Part shown: piece after piece, positions 35,428 to 45,182 of the stretch | Position numbering within the stretch: the stretch's first letter is position 1 | Layout of the letters: each line of letters starts with the position of its first letter | Assembly: GCA_009912235.1 (NCBI GenBank) | Contig: WNDS01000003.1 | Location: 310,001-374,000, forward strand | From: Stenotrophomonas maltophilia | Lineage (GTDB): Bacteria > Pseudomonadota > Gammaproteobacteria > Xanthomonadales > Xanthomonadaceae | Reading direction: 5' to 3' | DNA: 64,000 nucleotides | Notes under the pieces: model-generated | Database searches by the model: none | Seen by the model: only the letters and a program-made list of their open reading frames with translations | What the model was told of the DNA's origin: nothing | Program-made: the position numbers and the translations under genes

Positions 35428-38301
35428 TCAGAACCGCAGGTCCGCGCGCAGGTACCAGTAGCGTCCACGCGGAATGTCGTAGGTCGAGGCGTCGTAGCCG
35501 TTCAACGAGCACGACAGGCAGATCGGCGGATCCTTGTCGAACACGTTGTTCAGGCCCACGCTCAGCTGCAGCCCCTTCATCCAGTCCACCCGGTAACCCA
35601 CCTGCAGGTCGTGGAAGGTGGTGGCCGAGAGCGTGTTGGTACCGGCGGCCTGGTTGCTGCACACCGGGAAGGCCACCGCGTCGCCGCAGTCTTCGGTCCA
35701 CTCGGGAATGTGGCGCACCGTCCAGGTGGCGTTCCAGTTGGCCAGCGACCAGTTCAGCGTCGCATTGCTGGTCCACTCGGGAATCGTGCTGTCGGCCACT
35801 TCCACGCCCGGCTTCTGCGGCTGCTTCTGCCCGGCCGCGCCGGTGGCTTCGTAGCGGCCCACGAAGGTGTTCTGCCAGCCCAGCTTGAACTGGCCCACCG
35901 AGGTCTGCGGCAGCGTCCAGAACAGGTCCACGTCCCAGCCATCGGTCTTGATCGAGCCCAGGTTGGTCAGCCGGTTGTTGAAGCTGCTGACCGCACCGGT
36001 GCTGGCGCGGGTGATGCCGGTGCAGTAGATCGGGTCCAGCGTATCCACGCACAGGTCCAGCTGGGTCTGCGCATTGATGGCCTGGATGGCGCCGTCGATC
36101 TGGTGGCGGTAGAAGGTCACTTCCACGTCGAAGCGCTCCGACCACGAGGCGTTGTTGCCGAACCACGGGCTCCACACGAAGCCGGCGCTGAAGCTGCGCG
36201 AGCGCTCCGGGTCCAGTTCGCGGTTGCCACCGGTGGTGACCGAGATCTGTGAATTGGCCTGTTGGAAGCCACCGGGCACGCCCAGTGCGGCGCAGTTGGC
36301 GGCGCTGCCGCGCGGTGCGGTGCCGCCCAGGCCCACCGAGCACGGATCGAACAGCTGCAGGTCGGCACGCGCCGCCGAACCGTACAGTTCACCGATGGAC
36401 GGTGCGCGGAAGCCTTCGGCATAGCTGGTGCGCAGCACGAAGTCGTTGGTCACCTGCCAGCGCAGGCCGTACTTGGGCGTGAACTCGCCACCGAAGGTGG
36501 AGTAATCCGAATAGCGGCCGGCAATGCTCAGGTCCAGCTTCTCGCCCAGTGCGCTCTTGGCGAAGATCGGAATGCTCAGCTCCAGGTACGCTTCGTTGAC
36601 ATCGTAGGAACCGGAGGTCGGCTGCGACGGCACGCCGTTGTAGTGGCCGATCACCGTCAGCGGATCAGGCTGGTAGCTGCCCTTGTAGCGGCGGTGCTCC
36701 AGGCCGGTGGCGAAGGCCAGCGGGCCGGCCGGCAGCGTGAACAGTTCGCTGGACAGGTTGGCTGTGAACAGGCTCAGTTCTTTCTGGCTGCGGTCGCGCA
36801 CCACCGGCTGGATCCACTTCAGCATGTCCGGGGTGATCGAGCCGACACCACCGAAGATGTTCAGCGGCACACAGCCGGGCGTGGCCGCGCACAGCGCCGG
36901 ATCGCCCAGCGCCTGGTTCACCTTGAAGATGTCATAGCTGCCGTAGTTGGTCTGCTGTGCCTTGTTCTTGCTGTACATGCCGTTGACGTCCTAGTCCCAC
37001 GTCCGGTTGGCGGCGTGGAAATTGCCGACCAGGCCGGTGGCGAAGTAGCTGGTGTCCACCTTCTGTTCTTACACGCGCGCACCGCCTTCCACCGGACGGC
37101 GGCCGATCAGGCTCATGTTGCCGCCGGACACCAGGTCGAAGCCGAACGGGTTGTACGAGTTCAGGCGCGAGACCACGATGTTTTCGGCCAGCGGATTGCC
37201 GGTGGCACCGTCAGGGCTGAAGAACAGCGGCTCGGGGCCGGCCTGGTTGGTCGATTTGCGCTGGTTGCCCAGCGCCTTGACGTACCACTGCACGTTGTCG
37301 GTGATGTCGAAGCGGAACTGGCCGAACACGCCCTTCCGCTCCGACGGGATCAGCACCATGTTGTATTCGGCGAAGTTGAAGCGGTCGGCGCTGGTGAAGC
37401 AGTGGTAGTCATCGGTGCGGTTGCAGCCGGCGCTGCCGTCGTAGCGCGGGTTGCCCACACCGGTGTTGGGCACGATGTTCTGCACCGCGCCGGTGTTGGG
37501 GTCGGTGAACATGAAACGCCCCTGCGGAATGCCACCGCTGCCGAAGGCCAGGCCGGTGCCCGGAATCGGGAAGCGCGACTGTTCGCGGTCGCGCGCATAG
37601 ACCGGGTCCTGCTTGGTCCAGCTGGCGCCCAGAAACAGGCTGTAGCGATCGCCGCTGGTGCCCCAGGCCAGGTCCACGCCCTTCTGCGTGCCATCGCCTT
37701 TGCTGTATTCGGCGTAGTTCAGCGTGACCTGGCCGCCATCGAACTGGCGGCGGGTGATGATGTTGACCACGCCGGCGATGGCATCGGAGCCGTATAGCGA
37801 CGAGGCGCCGTCTTCCAGCACTTCGATGCGTTCGACGATGGCCAGCGGAATGGTGTTCAGATCGGTGGCCGCGCCCATGCCGGAAGCGGACGATTCGTTG
37901 ACCCAGCGGATGCCATCGACCAGCACCAGCACGCGCTTGGCCCCGAGGTGGTGCAGGTTGACCTGCGCCGAGCCGGCACCCACGCCGCTGCCATCGGGCG
38001 GGAAGCCGAAATTGCCGGAGGAATTGAACTTGGCGTTCAACGCCGAGGCGGCACCGGCGAGCTGCTGCAGCACTTCACCGATGGAATTCAGGCCGGTCTT
38101 TTCGATATCGCCGCGGCTGAGCGTGTGGATGGGCGTCTGCCCTTCCACTTCGGCACGCTTGATGCGGGTGCCGGTCACTTCGACGCGGTCCAGTTCAGTG
38201 GTGCTGCGGCTACCGTCCTGGGCCCATGCCGACAGCGGCATGAATGTGGCCAGGCACAGCGTGACCGCGACCGCCAAGGGGCGGTGGTGCAGATGTTTCA
38301 T
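35428..38301 (-). pseudogene. TonB-dependent receptor with two in-frame stop codons
   Basis: 957 codons. Signal peptide 'LCLATFMPLSAWAQD', Ton-box-like 'LDRVEVTGTRIKRAEVE', plug motifs 'GGDIEKTG'-like 'LSRGDIEKTGLNSIGEVLQQL', '[18 protein letters not shown]', 'LEDGASSLYGSDAIAGVVNIITRR' (motif YGSDAIAGVVNIITR), barrel to the C-terminal 'RADLRF'. The frame is uninterrupted except for TAA at 37069-37071 (Tyr expected after 'EGGARV') and TAG at 36991-36993 (Trp expected in 'TWD*DVNGMYSK'). No indel is needed. This xanthomonad group of receptors with the YGSDAIAGVVN plug is often linked to peptide or carbohydrate uptake. ExbD-like gene lies upstream. Confidence 0.88.
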
Positions 38302-38555
38302 TCGCTCTCTCTCCAAAGGAATGTCGGGACGGTGGCTGCCGCATCCCCCTGCACCGCGGCAGCGTTTGCTTTGTAAACAAGAGGTAAATCTGGCGACGTG
38401 ACGGCCGACACCCTTTCACGTCAATTTGACGAATCTGAGAGCTGTTTGCGTCAAATGGCAGCCGTTCTAACACTAAAGTGCTAGGCCCCTACGGCCCGTA
38501 GCCCCTGGCGATGGCCCCAGGGGCACCCGATCAGGCGTCAGATCCGCCCAGCCAC

Positions 38556-38963
38556 TCAGCGCACGAAGGCGATGCGCTGCATGCCGGTGGCTTCGGCGGC
38601 GGCCAGGATCTTGGCCATGCCGTCGTATTCGGCCGACGGGTCGGTGGCGATACGCAGCTCCGGCAGGTTGCCGGCGTGCGTGTCGGCCTGCGCCTGCAGC
38701 CGCGCGCGCAGATCGGCGATGGCCATCGGCTGGCCGTTCCAGCTGAGCTGGTTGCCGGCATCCAGCCGCAGCTCGACCGGCGGCGGTGGATCAGGGCGCG
38801 CGATGGCGCGGTCTGTCGCCTGCGGCAACTGCACCGCGATGGGGCGGGCCACGATGGGCGCGGTGACGATGAAGATGATCAACAACACCAGCATCACATC
38901 GACCAACGGGGTCACGTTGATCTCCGCCAGCGGTCCAGTCCTTTCCGCACTGTTGAACGCCAT
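38556..38963 (-). CDS. exbD: ExbD/TolR family biopolymer transport protein
   Basis: 135 residues: single N-terminal membrane helix 'TPLVDVMLVLLIIFIVTAPIV' containing the essential Asp of the proton path, preceded by the typical 'GPLAEINVTP' and followed by a periplasmic domain ('QLPQATDRAIARPDPPPPVELRLDAGN'-type). ExbD works with ExbB and TonB to energise outer-membrane receptors. Here no exbB or tonB is adjacent; the nearest relevant gene is the receptor 254 bases downstream in the same direction. Start 38963 fits the family; the C-terminus ends 'RIAFVR'. Confidence 0.9.
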   Translation of the reverse strand: MAFNSAERTGPLAEINVTPLVDVMLVLLIIFIVTAPIVARPIAVQLPQATDRAIARPDPPPPVELRLDAGNQLSWNGQPMAIADLRARLQAQADTHAGNLPELRIATDPSAEYDGMAKILAAAEATGMQRIAFVR

Positions 38964-39134
38964 GTGCCGCTCCCTGCAGCAGGGCCGCCTGCCCTGTGCC
39001 GACGTTACGCCCGCAGCCGCACCCACCGGATGCAATGCCGTCGGTGCCGTCGGTTCCGTTCAGCCACCGTTTGCCCACCTGTCGCGCTGCTGGATGCGAA
39101 ACTGAATTCAGTCTTTGCCCGCTATGCTGACGCC

Positions 39135-41129
39135 ATGACCCGACACTTCCGCCCTGTCCTGCCATTGCTCGCGCTGGCCACTGCCCTGTTGGGCACCACC
39201 GCCTGCGCTTCCGCCCAATCGCCCGCCCCGCAGGCCCTCAATGCGCAGCGCGCGCAGATGCGCAGCGCGCTGGAGGCCGCCGAGCGCGGCCAGCTGGACC
39301 CGGCCCAGGCCGCCGCGCTGCGCAGCCACCCGCTGTATGGCTGGCTGGAACTGGCGGTCCTGCGCCGCAACATCGATACCGTCACCAACGTGCAGGCGCA
39401 GGAGTTCCTCAAGCGCTTCGACAACCAGCCGGTGGCCAGCAATTTCCGCAGCGTGTGGCTGCCCTCGGTGGCGCGCCGCCAGGATTGGCCCGCCCTGCTG
39501 GCCAACTGGGTGCCCACCGACAACGTCGGCCTGCGCTGCGCACAGCTGACCGCCCGCCAGGCCACCGGCAAGGCCGATGCACAGTGGACCAGCGACGCCC
39601 AGGAGCTGTGGCGCCGCAACGGGAAATCGCTGCCCGACAGCTGCGATGCCGTGTTTGCCGTGCTGCAGGCACAGGGTGGCCTCAGTGATGCCCTGCGCTG
39701 GGAGCGCATCGATGCCGCCGCCGATGCCCAGCAGCCGGCCGTGATGCGCACCGCCGCGCGTGGCCTGCCCGCCGCCGATCTGGCGCTGGCCACGGACTAC
39801 GCCGCCTTCGTCGATGCGCCCAGCGCCAAGGCGCTGAACTGGCCGCGCAACGAACGCAGCCGCCGCATCGCCACCGATGGCCTGCTGAAGCTGGCCAAGG
39901 CCAACCCCGATGCCACCGAGCAGCAGCTGCCGCAGTACGCGCAGGCACTGGCGCTGAGCAGCGCGCAGCAGAACCAGGTGCGCTACCATATCGCACTGTG
40001 GACGGTGGCCTCGTACCTGCCCGATTCGGCGCGCCGGCTCAACGCGGTGCCCGATGCCGCCTACGACGGACGCCTGCACGAATGGCGTGCGCGCGAAGCC
40101 ATGTCGCGCGGTGACTGGGCCGCCGCACTGGTGGCCATCCGCAAGATGGGCAGCACCCAGCGCAACGACCCGCGCTGGCGCTACTTCGAAGGCCGCATGC
40201 TGGAAAAGACCGGCCAGGCCGCGCAGGCACAGCCGCTGTTCCGCGAGGCCGCCCGTGCGTCCACCTTCCACGGCTTCCTGGCCGCCGACAAGCTGCAGCA
40301 GGCCTACACGCTGTGCCCGTGGAAGCCCAACGACAGCGCCCAGGCACGCGCGGCCGTGGCCCGTGACCCGGCGCTGGTGCGCGCGATGGAACTGTTCCAG
40401 ATCGACCGCACCGGCTGGGCCGTGGCCGAGTGGAACAACGCACTGACCCGCTTCGATGACACCCAGCGCCGTCTGGCGGTGGAAGTGGCACAGGACAACG
40501 GCTGGTTCGACCGCGCGGTGTTCGCGCTGGGCCGCAAGCCGGAAGAGCAGCGCCTGTACGACCTGCGCTTCCCGCTGCACCACGACGACAGCATCCGCCG
40601 CGAAGCCGCGCGCAACGCACTGGACCCGGCCTGGGTGGCGGCGGAAATCCGCGCCGAAAGCACCTTCACCCCGCGCGCGCGCTCGCCCGCCAACGCCATG
40701 GGCCTGATGCAGGTTCTGCCGGCCACCGGTGCGGCGGTGGCCAAGTCGATTGGCCTGACCGGTTACGGCGGCGCAGCCAGCCTGTACGACCCGGACACCA
40801 ACATCGCCATCGGCAGCGCCTACCTGCGCCAGTGGTTGAACAAGTTCGACGGCCTGCCCTACGTGACCATCGCCGCCTACAACGCCGGCCCCACGCCGAC
40901 CGCGCGGTGGCTGGGGCAGCGCCCGGCGTTCGACCCGGACCTGTGGATCGAGACGATCAGCTACAAGGAAACCCGCGAGTACGTGGCCCGCGTGCTGGCC
41001 TTCAGCGTGATCTACGACTGGCGCCTCAATGGCGACGCGCTGCCGTTGGGTGACCGCCTGCTGGGCAAGCTGCAGGACCGCCGCAAGGGCTTTGCCTGTG
41101 CGGCCAACGCAGACCAGGGCGGGGATTGA
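39135..41129 (+). CDS. slt: Soluble lytic murein transglycosylase (Slt70-type)
   Basis: 664-residue periplasmic enzyme that cleaves the MurNAc-GlcNAc bond with 1,6-anhydro product. Signal peptide 'LLALATALLGTTACASAQ' (an alternative lipobox LLGTTAC is possible), a long Ala-rich superhelical U-domain (about residues 30-490) and a C-terminal lysozyme-like SLT domain: 'WVAAEIRAESTFTPRARSPANAMGLMQVLPATG' with catalytic Glu at residue 508 (motif AESTF) and 'LPYVTIAAYNAGPTPTARW'. The open frame extends 208 codons further upstream but that part overlaps the divergent exbD region and lacks coding character. Confidence 0.94.
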   Translation: MTRHFRPVLPLLALATALLGTTACASAQSPAPQALNAQRAQMRSALEAAERGQLDPAQAAALRSHPLYGWLELAVLRRNIDTVTNVQAQEFLKRFDNQPVASNFRSVWLPSVARRQDWPALLANWVPTDNVGLRCAQLTARQATGKADAQWTSDAQELWRRNGKSLPDSCDAVFAVLQAQGGLSDALRWERIDAAADAQQPAVMRTAARGLPAADLALATDYAAFVDAPSAKALNWPRNERSRRIATDGLLKLAKANPDATEQQLPQYAQALALSSAQQNQVRYHIALWTVASYLPDSARRLNAVPDAAYDGRLHEWRAREAMSRGDWAAALVAIRKMGSTQRNDPRWRYFEGRMLEKTGQAAQAQPLFREAARASTFHGFLAADKLQQAYTLCPWKPNDSAQARAAVARDPALVRAMELFQIDRTGWAVAEWNNALTRFDDTQRRLAVEVAQDNGWFDRAVFALGRKPEEQRLYDLRFPLHHDDSIRREAARNALDPAWVAAEIRAESTFTPRARSPANAMGLMQVLPATGAAVAKSIGLTGYGGAASLYDPDTNIAIGSAYLRQWLNKFDGLPYVTIAAYNAGPTPTARWLGQRPAFDPDLWIETISYKETREYVARVLAFSVIYDWRLNGDALPLGDRLLGKLQDRRKGFACAANADQGGD

Positions 41130-41197
41130 CCACCGCACGGCGCCGGGACGCGTGCCCGGCGCCGGCACCTGTTGAACACCCTGGGGAGGGGATGATG

Positions 41198-41434
41198 ATG
41201 AGCCTGCTGGCGTGGATGGCGCTGTTTGCGGCATGGAGCCTGTTTGCCACCTGGGTAATGCGCTGGGGCGGCGCCGAGTGGATGGAAGGCTGGAAATCGC
41301 TGCCCTTCATCGACAGCTGGGGCAGCGCGTGGGATGCGGCGCAGATCAAGCTGTACGTGCTGTGCCTGTGGCTGGTCTACGGGCTGTGGTTTGCCGCCGG
41401 CGTGTTCGTGCCGGCGTGGCGCGGGCTGCCCTAG
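41198..41434 (+). CDS. Small inner-membrane protein of unknown function
   Basis: 78 residues, two predicted membrane helices: '[19 protein letters not shown]' (residues 3-22) and '[20 protein letters not shown]' (about 50-70), joined by a Trp-rich loop '[20 protein letters not shown]'. Three consecutive ATGs (41192, 41195, 41198) follow GGGGAGGG; 41198 gives the best spacing (8 bases). Conserved small proteins of this sort often sit next to slt in xanthomonads (inference). No function is assigned. Confidence 0.65.
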   Translation: MSLLAWMALFAAWSLFATWVMRWGGAEWMEGWKSLPFIDSWGSAWDAAQIKLYVLCLWLVYGLWFAAGVFVPAWRGLP

Positions 41435-41495
41435 CCCCCGCTGCGGCGCTGCAGCTGCACGGCCCCGTGCTGGCCAGCGTGCGATCATGCCCGCC

Positions 41496-42722
41496 ATGAA
41501 GATCTATCTTGTCGGCGGCGCCGTGCGCGACCGCCTGCTGCAGCAGCAAGCCGGTGACCGCGACTGGGTGGTGGTCGGGGCCACGCCTGCGCAGATGCAG
41601 GCGCAGGGCTACCGCGCGGTCGGCCGCGATTTCCCAGTGTTCCTGCACCCGGACAGCGGCGAGGAATACGCGCTGGCCCGCACCGAGCGCAAATCCGGCC
41701 GCGGCTACCGTGGCTTCGTGGTCGACGCCGACCCGTCGGTCACGCTGGAAGAAGACCTGCTGCGCCGCGACTTCACCATCAACGCCATCGCCTGCGATGA
41801 AGCCACCGGCACGCTGGTGGACCCGTATGGCGGCGCGCGCGATATCCAGCAGCGCGTGCTGCGCCATGTCGGCCCCGCGTTCGTGGAAGACCCGCTGCGC
41901 GTGCTGCGTGCGGCGCGCTTCATGGCCCGCTTCGCCGCGTTGGGATTCACCGTTGCCCCGGAAACGATGGCACTGATGCGCGAGGTGGCCGCCAGCGGCG
42001 AACTCGATGCGCTGGTGCCCGAGCGGGTCTGGCAGGAACTGCGCAAGGCCCTGGCCAGCGCACGCCCGTCAGCGTTCCTGCGCACGCTGCATGAGACCGG
42101 CGCGCTGCGGCCGATCCTGCCGGAGCTGGAGGCGCTGTACGGCGTGCCACAGCGCGCGGAGTTCCACCCCGAAGTGGATACCGGCGTCCATCAGGAAATG
42201 GTCAGCGACATGGCCGCACAGCTGGCGCGCGGCGATGACCTGGTGGGCTTTGCCGCGCTCACCCACGACCTGGGCAAGGCCCTGACGCCGCCGCAGGAAT
42301 GGCCGCGCCACATCATGCATGAGCAGCGCGGGCTGGCCCCGCTGAAGACCCTGTGCGCGCGCCTGAATGTGCCGGTGGAACACCAGCAGCTGGCCGAAGC
42401 GGTGTGCCGCGAGCATCTGAACGTGCACCGCATCGATGAACTGCGCGATGCCACCGTGCTGGAACTGCTCGGCCGCGTCGATGCGTTCCGCCGCCCCGAG
42501 CGCATTGCCCGCATCGCACTGTGCTGCGAGGCCGACAAGCGCGGCCGGCTGGGCTTTGAAGACAGTGACTACCCGCAGGGCGAAACGCTGCGCCGCCTGC
42601 ACCGCGCAGCGCTGGCGGTGCAGGCGCGTGATATCGACACCACGCACCTGCAGGGCCCGGCCATCGGCCAGGCGCTGGCCAGGGGGCGCACGGCCGCCAT
42701 CGCCGCCGCGCGCACGGCCTGA
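41496..42722 (+). CDS. cca: CCA-adding enzyme (multifunctional tRNA nucleotidyltransferase)
   Basis: 408 residues. It adds CCA to tRNA 3' ends. Head domain: '[12 protein letters not shown]' (G-G-x-R-D), '[28 protein letters not shown]' (motif [11 protein letters not shown]), '[13 protein letters not shown]', and neck '[13 protein letters not shown]'. A C-terminal HD domain is present ('[13 protein letters not shown]'), as in gammaproteobacterial bifunctional enzymes that also have phosphatase/phosphodiesterase activity. Start ATG 41496 ('MKIYLVGG'); a Met three codons upstream is possible. Confidence 0.95.
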   Translation: MKIYLVGGAVRDRLLQQQAGDRDWVVVGATPAQMQAQGYRAVGRDFPVFLHPDSGEEYALARTERKSGRGYRGFVVDADPSVTLEEDLLRRDFTINAIACDEATGTLVDPYGGARDIQQRVLRHVGPAFVEDPLRVLRAARFMARFAALGFTVAPETMALMREVAASGELDALVPERVWQELRKALASARPSAFLRTLHETGALRPILPELEALYGVPQRAEFHPEVDTGVHQEMVSDMAAQLARGDDLVGFAALTHDLGKALTPPQEWPRHIMHEQRGLAPLKTLCARLNVPVEHQQLAEAVCREHLNVHRIDELRDATVLELLGRVDAFRRPERIARIALCCEADKRGRLGFEDSDYPQGETLRRLHRAALAVQARDIDTTHLQGPAIGQALARGRTAAIAAARTA

Positions 42723-42724
42723 AC

Positions 42725-42742
42725 CGCCCGCTGCGGCGGGCG
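42725..42742 (+). terminator. Hairpin between cca and the SseB-like gene
   Basis: CGCCCGC (42725-42731) and GCGGGCG (42736-42742) flank TGCG between convergent genes. Short T-run (GTTAC) only. Confidence 0.55.
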
Positions 42743-42761
42743 TTACGGCGATTTACTGCGG

Positions 42762-43193
42762 TTACTGCGCCGCGCGGGTGATGGCCGCGGCGCGCTGCTT
42801 CAGGTGCACCACGGCATCGGGAATCATTTCCATGCCCAGGTCGAAGCCCGGGTTGAGCACGATGCCCACGCCCTCGGACATCGCGCCCAGCAGCCAGACC
42901 ACGTCCACCTGCAGCGCGTTCTCGAACTGCGGCAGCTGCTCACTCCACGGCAGCGCGCGTTCCACGGCGGAAAACACCGCGAACATCGGCTCGCCGCTTT
43001 CGGCGGTCAGCACCAGCGGGGTGATCGACTCATCCCATTCCGAATCGGCATCCACCGGCGTATCCAGCAGCACGAACACCTGGTTCGACAGCAGGCCATC
43101 GAGGAAATCCGGGGCCGCCAGCGTGCCGTCCTGGGCCTGCAGCAGGCGCACTTCCAGGTCGTTGAGGGGTTCGAAGGGGGTTTCGTGTTCCAT
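42762..43193 (-). CDS. SseB-like conserved protein
   Basis: 143 residues, soluble, no signal peptide. 'NDLEVRLLQAQDG...LLSNQVFVLLDTPV' and 'TAESGEPMFAVFSAVERALPW' recall the N-terminal half of the enhanced-serine-sensitivity protein SseB (type III secretion co-regulated family), where a paired beta domain is followed by 'GVGIVLNPGFDLGMEM' (the 'NPG' loop). Function unknown. Convergent with cca. Confidence 0.7.
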   Translation of the reverse strand: MEHETPFEPLNDLEVRLLQAQDGTLAAPDFLDGLLSNQVFVLLDTPVDADSEWDESITPLVLTAESGEPMFAVFSAVERALPWSEQLPQFENALQVDVVWLLGAMSEGVGIVLNPGFDLGMEMIPDAVVHLKQRAAAITRAAQ

Positions 43194-43325
43194 GCAGCAT
43201 CCGTGGGTGTTTGACGGGTGCGACTTTACCAGCCCGGGGCTTCAGGCGATGTGTCGGATGTACGGGCGGGCCGTGGGCGGGCGCCGGGGGCTACCGCAGC
43301 CCTGCGTCCCTGCCGTCCGGCCGCA

Positions 43326-44354
43326 TCAGCGGCAGGCGGGCTGGGCCAGCAGCCATTGCTGGGCGGCCTGCAGCGTGGCCGGTCCACTGGCGGTCTCCTC
43401 GTCAGGCTGCAGCCGGCTGCCATCGCCCTGGCCGGTGCGGTCGGCCATCACGTTCCGGGTCAGCAGCAAGGTGGTGCCATCCACCAGCGTCATGGGTTGG
43501 TTGCCGGTGGAAACGCCGGCGCTGGGCTGGCCGAAACTGCGGCTGTCCGGCTGCCCACGGAACGCCAGCGCCACCGCCTCGCCGGAACTTGCCGTACGTG
43601 CACCGACGACGACCGCCACCGGCGTCCTACCTGCACGCAGCCGGTAGGACGCCTGCCGCGACGCCAACATCGGCCGGCCGCCCTGCATGACCGCGCCTTC
43701 GCCCTGGCGCCACGGCTGCAGTCCTTCGGCCGTGCGGAACGCACCGATCAACGCCCCCTGCGCATCCGGTGTGCCGTGCAGCAGGGGCAGCAGCCCCAAC
43801 AGCATGGGCCACATGTTTCCGCCGCCGTTGCTGCTCAGATCCACCGCCCAGCCGCAGCGCGTGCCGTCATCCAGCGCGGTGATGCGTTGCTGCAGCGCCA
43901 GCGCGTAGGCTTTGCGCGTGGCGTAGCGCTCCTGCTCGCTGCGCTGCAGATCTTCCACGAAGGGGCTTACCCGCAGCACGCCGATACGCGCGTTGCCCCC
44001 CGGGGCGTCTGCCAGCGCAGCGGACTGCCCGGCGTTCAGACGCTGGGCGCGGCTGGAACGCTGGCGCTGCTCGCCGGGCGAAATCCAGCGGCAGTGGCCG
44101 CCGCTGCTGCGTGCGGCAGCATCGTCCAGCAGCCGGCGTTGTTGTGCACGGTCATCACCTGCCGCAGCCAGACGTGCGCGCAGCTCATTCCAATCCACGC
44201 GATCGCGATACAGCGACTGGGTTTCCAGCAACTGCAGCAGCTGCTCGCGCGCTTCGGGTGAAGGCAGCTGCACGGCAGTTTCCGATGCGCCGGCGGCAGA
44301 GGACGCCAGCAACAGAGCCAGCAGGGTGGCGCGCATGTCCTTGGAACCTCGCAT
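43326..44354 (-). CDS. S41 family (C-terminal-processing-like) peptidase
   Basis: 342 residues. An N-terminal signal peptide follows a short extension ('MRGSKDMRATLLALLLASSAAGASE'). The core 'CGWAVDLSSNGGGNMWPMLLGLLPLL' (S41 NGGG motif) and 'TPVAVVVGARTASSGEAVALAFRGQP' (catalytic Ser of TASSGE) match tail-specific protease-like S41 enzymes without a PDZ domain. Catalytic Lys is not obvious. Start at 44354 has GGAG 6 bases upstream; a second Met at 44336 is possible. Likely periplasmic. Confidence 0.82.
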   Translation of the reverse strand: MRGSKDMRATLLALLLASSAAGASETAVQLPSPEAREQLLQLLETQSLYRDRVDWNELRARLAAAGDDRAQQRRLLDDAAARSSGGHCRWISPGEQRQRSSRAQRLNAGQSAALADAPGGNARIGVLRVSPFVEDLQRSEQERYATRKAYALALQQRITALDDGTRCGWAVDLSSNGGGNMWPMLLGLLPLLHGTPDAQGALIGAFRTAEGLQPWRQGEGAVMQGGRPMLASRQASYRLRAGRTPVAVVVGARTASSGEAVALAFRGQPDSRSFGQPSAGVSTGNQPMTLVDGTTLLLTRNVMADRTGQGDGSRLQPDEETASGPATLQAAQQWLLAQPACR

Positions 44355-44740
44355 CGACAACTCCGTGTCAGGTCGCAGGAGCACAGGATACCCGCCTCCG
44401 CAGTTCGGCTGCGATCGCGCGATGTGTCGCTTCCAACCTGGCGTGTATCCGGCAATACGATTGCAACTCTGCCCATGTCATTGCGCGGGGAAACACGCGA
44501 CGCTCGTTGGGCCATCGCCTTCTGCGCTGGCCGGGATTGACGTCCTGAATCAAACATTCAAGCGATCGTATTGCCGACCAAACGGTAATCACGACAATGC
44601 ACCTGCTCGCCCATGGTGGGCGGTGCGTGGGGATCCTCGCGATCCGTCGGCTTTTTCGCTTGGATTTTGACCGGCACGCCAACCCGCACCGCCCGCCACC
44701 TTGCACTCCGCAGGTGGCCTTGCCTTGTGAGGTTGCTGCC
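44355..44740. other. Intergenic region with a possible small minus-strand gene
   Basis: Between the S41 peptidase and the next + strand gene. On the minus strand, 44368-44557 is open and reads coding-like ('RRWPNERRVFPRAMTWAEL', 'LQSYCRIHARLEATHRAIA'), ending at a stop 13 bases before the S41 start; no good start codon is seen. A shorter version would begin at ATG in 'MTWAELQSYC'. No promoter or repeat of note is visible. Confidence 0.35.
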
Positions 44741-45159
44741 ATGACGCCGTCCGCCCCTGCCTGTCCACGCCTGCACGCGCTGCTGGGTGCCGCCCTGCCC
44801 GGTCTGCAGCTGTCCCATTCCGTTACCGAAGCCTTGGAAGATGCACTCGCCGAGGCCCACGAACACGCCCCACTGCCGGCCTTCTTCGCCCGCTTGCGAA
44901 GTACCGCGCAACGCCATGCCGCCGATGGGCAACACTGCCACGAACGGCACCTCAGCGAGGCGCGCGGCCGCGCATTGGCCGAGGCGACGCGCTGTCTTGC
45001 CGCATTGTCCGCGTGCGGGGGCTGCTGTTGGCTGCGCAATCCGCGCGCGAGATGGATGATGCAGCGGCGCAGTGCCCGCCACAGGTGGGGGAAGGCTTGC
45101 TGCATGCGGTGGTGGTGTTGGCCGATCATGCCGGGGCGCTGGTGGCACCGCCTGCCTGA
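44741..45159 (+). pseudogene. Hypothetical protein, frameshifted
   Basis: From ATG 44741 the frame reads 'MTPSAPACPRLHALLGAALP', 'TEALEDALAEAHEHAPLPAFF' and 'ARGRALAEATRCLAALSA', a helical, coding-like sequence. At about 45011-45015 one G seems missing: after repair the frame continues 'VRGLLLAAQSAREMDDAAAQ...' to 'LVAPPA' and a stop at 45159, giving 139 residues. I recognise no domain; it looks like a short helical (possibly three-helix) DUF protein, and it is convergent with the autotransporter. Confidence 0.6.
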
Positions 45160-45182
45160 GCGCGGATGGTGCGGCGCTGACG

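Noticed and set aside
38511..39134. Upstream extension of slt by 208 codons
   Set aside because: The extension overlaps exbD on the opposite strand, lacks coding character, and would remove the signal peptide from the N-terminus.
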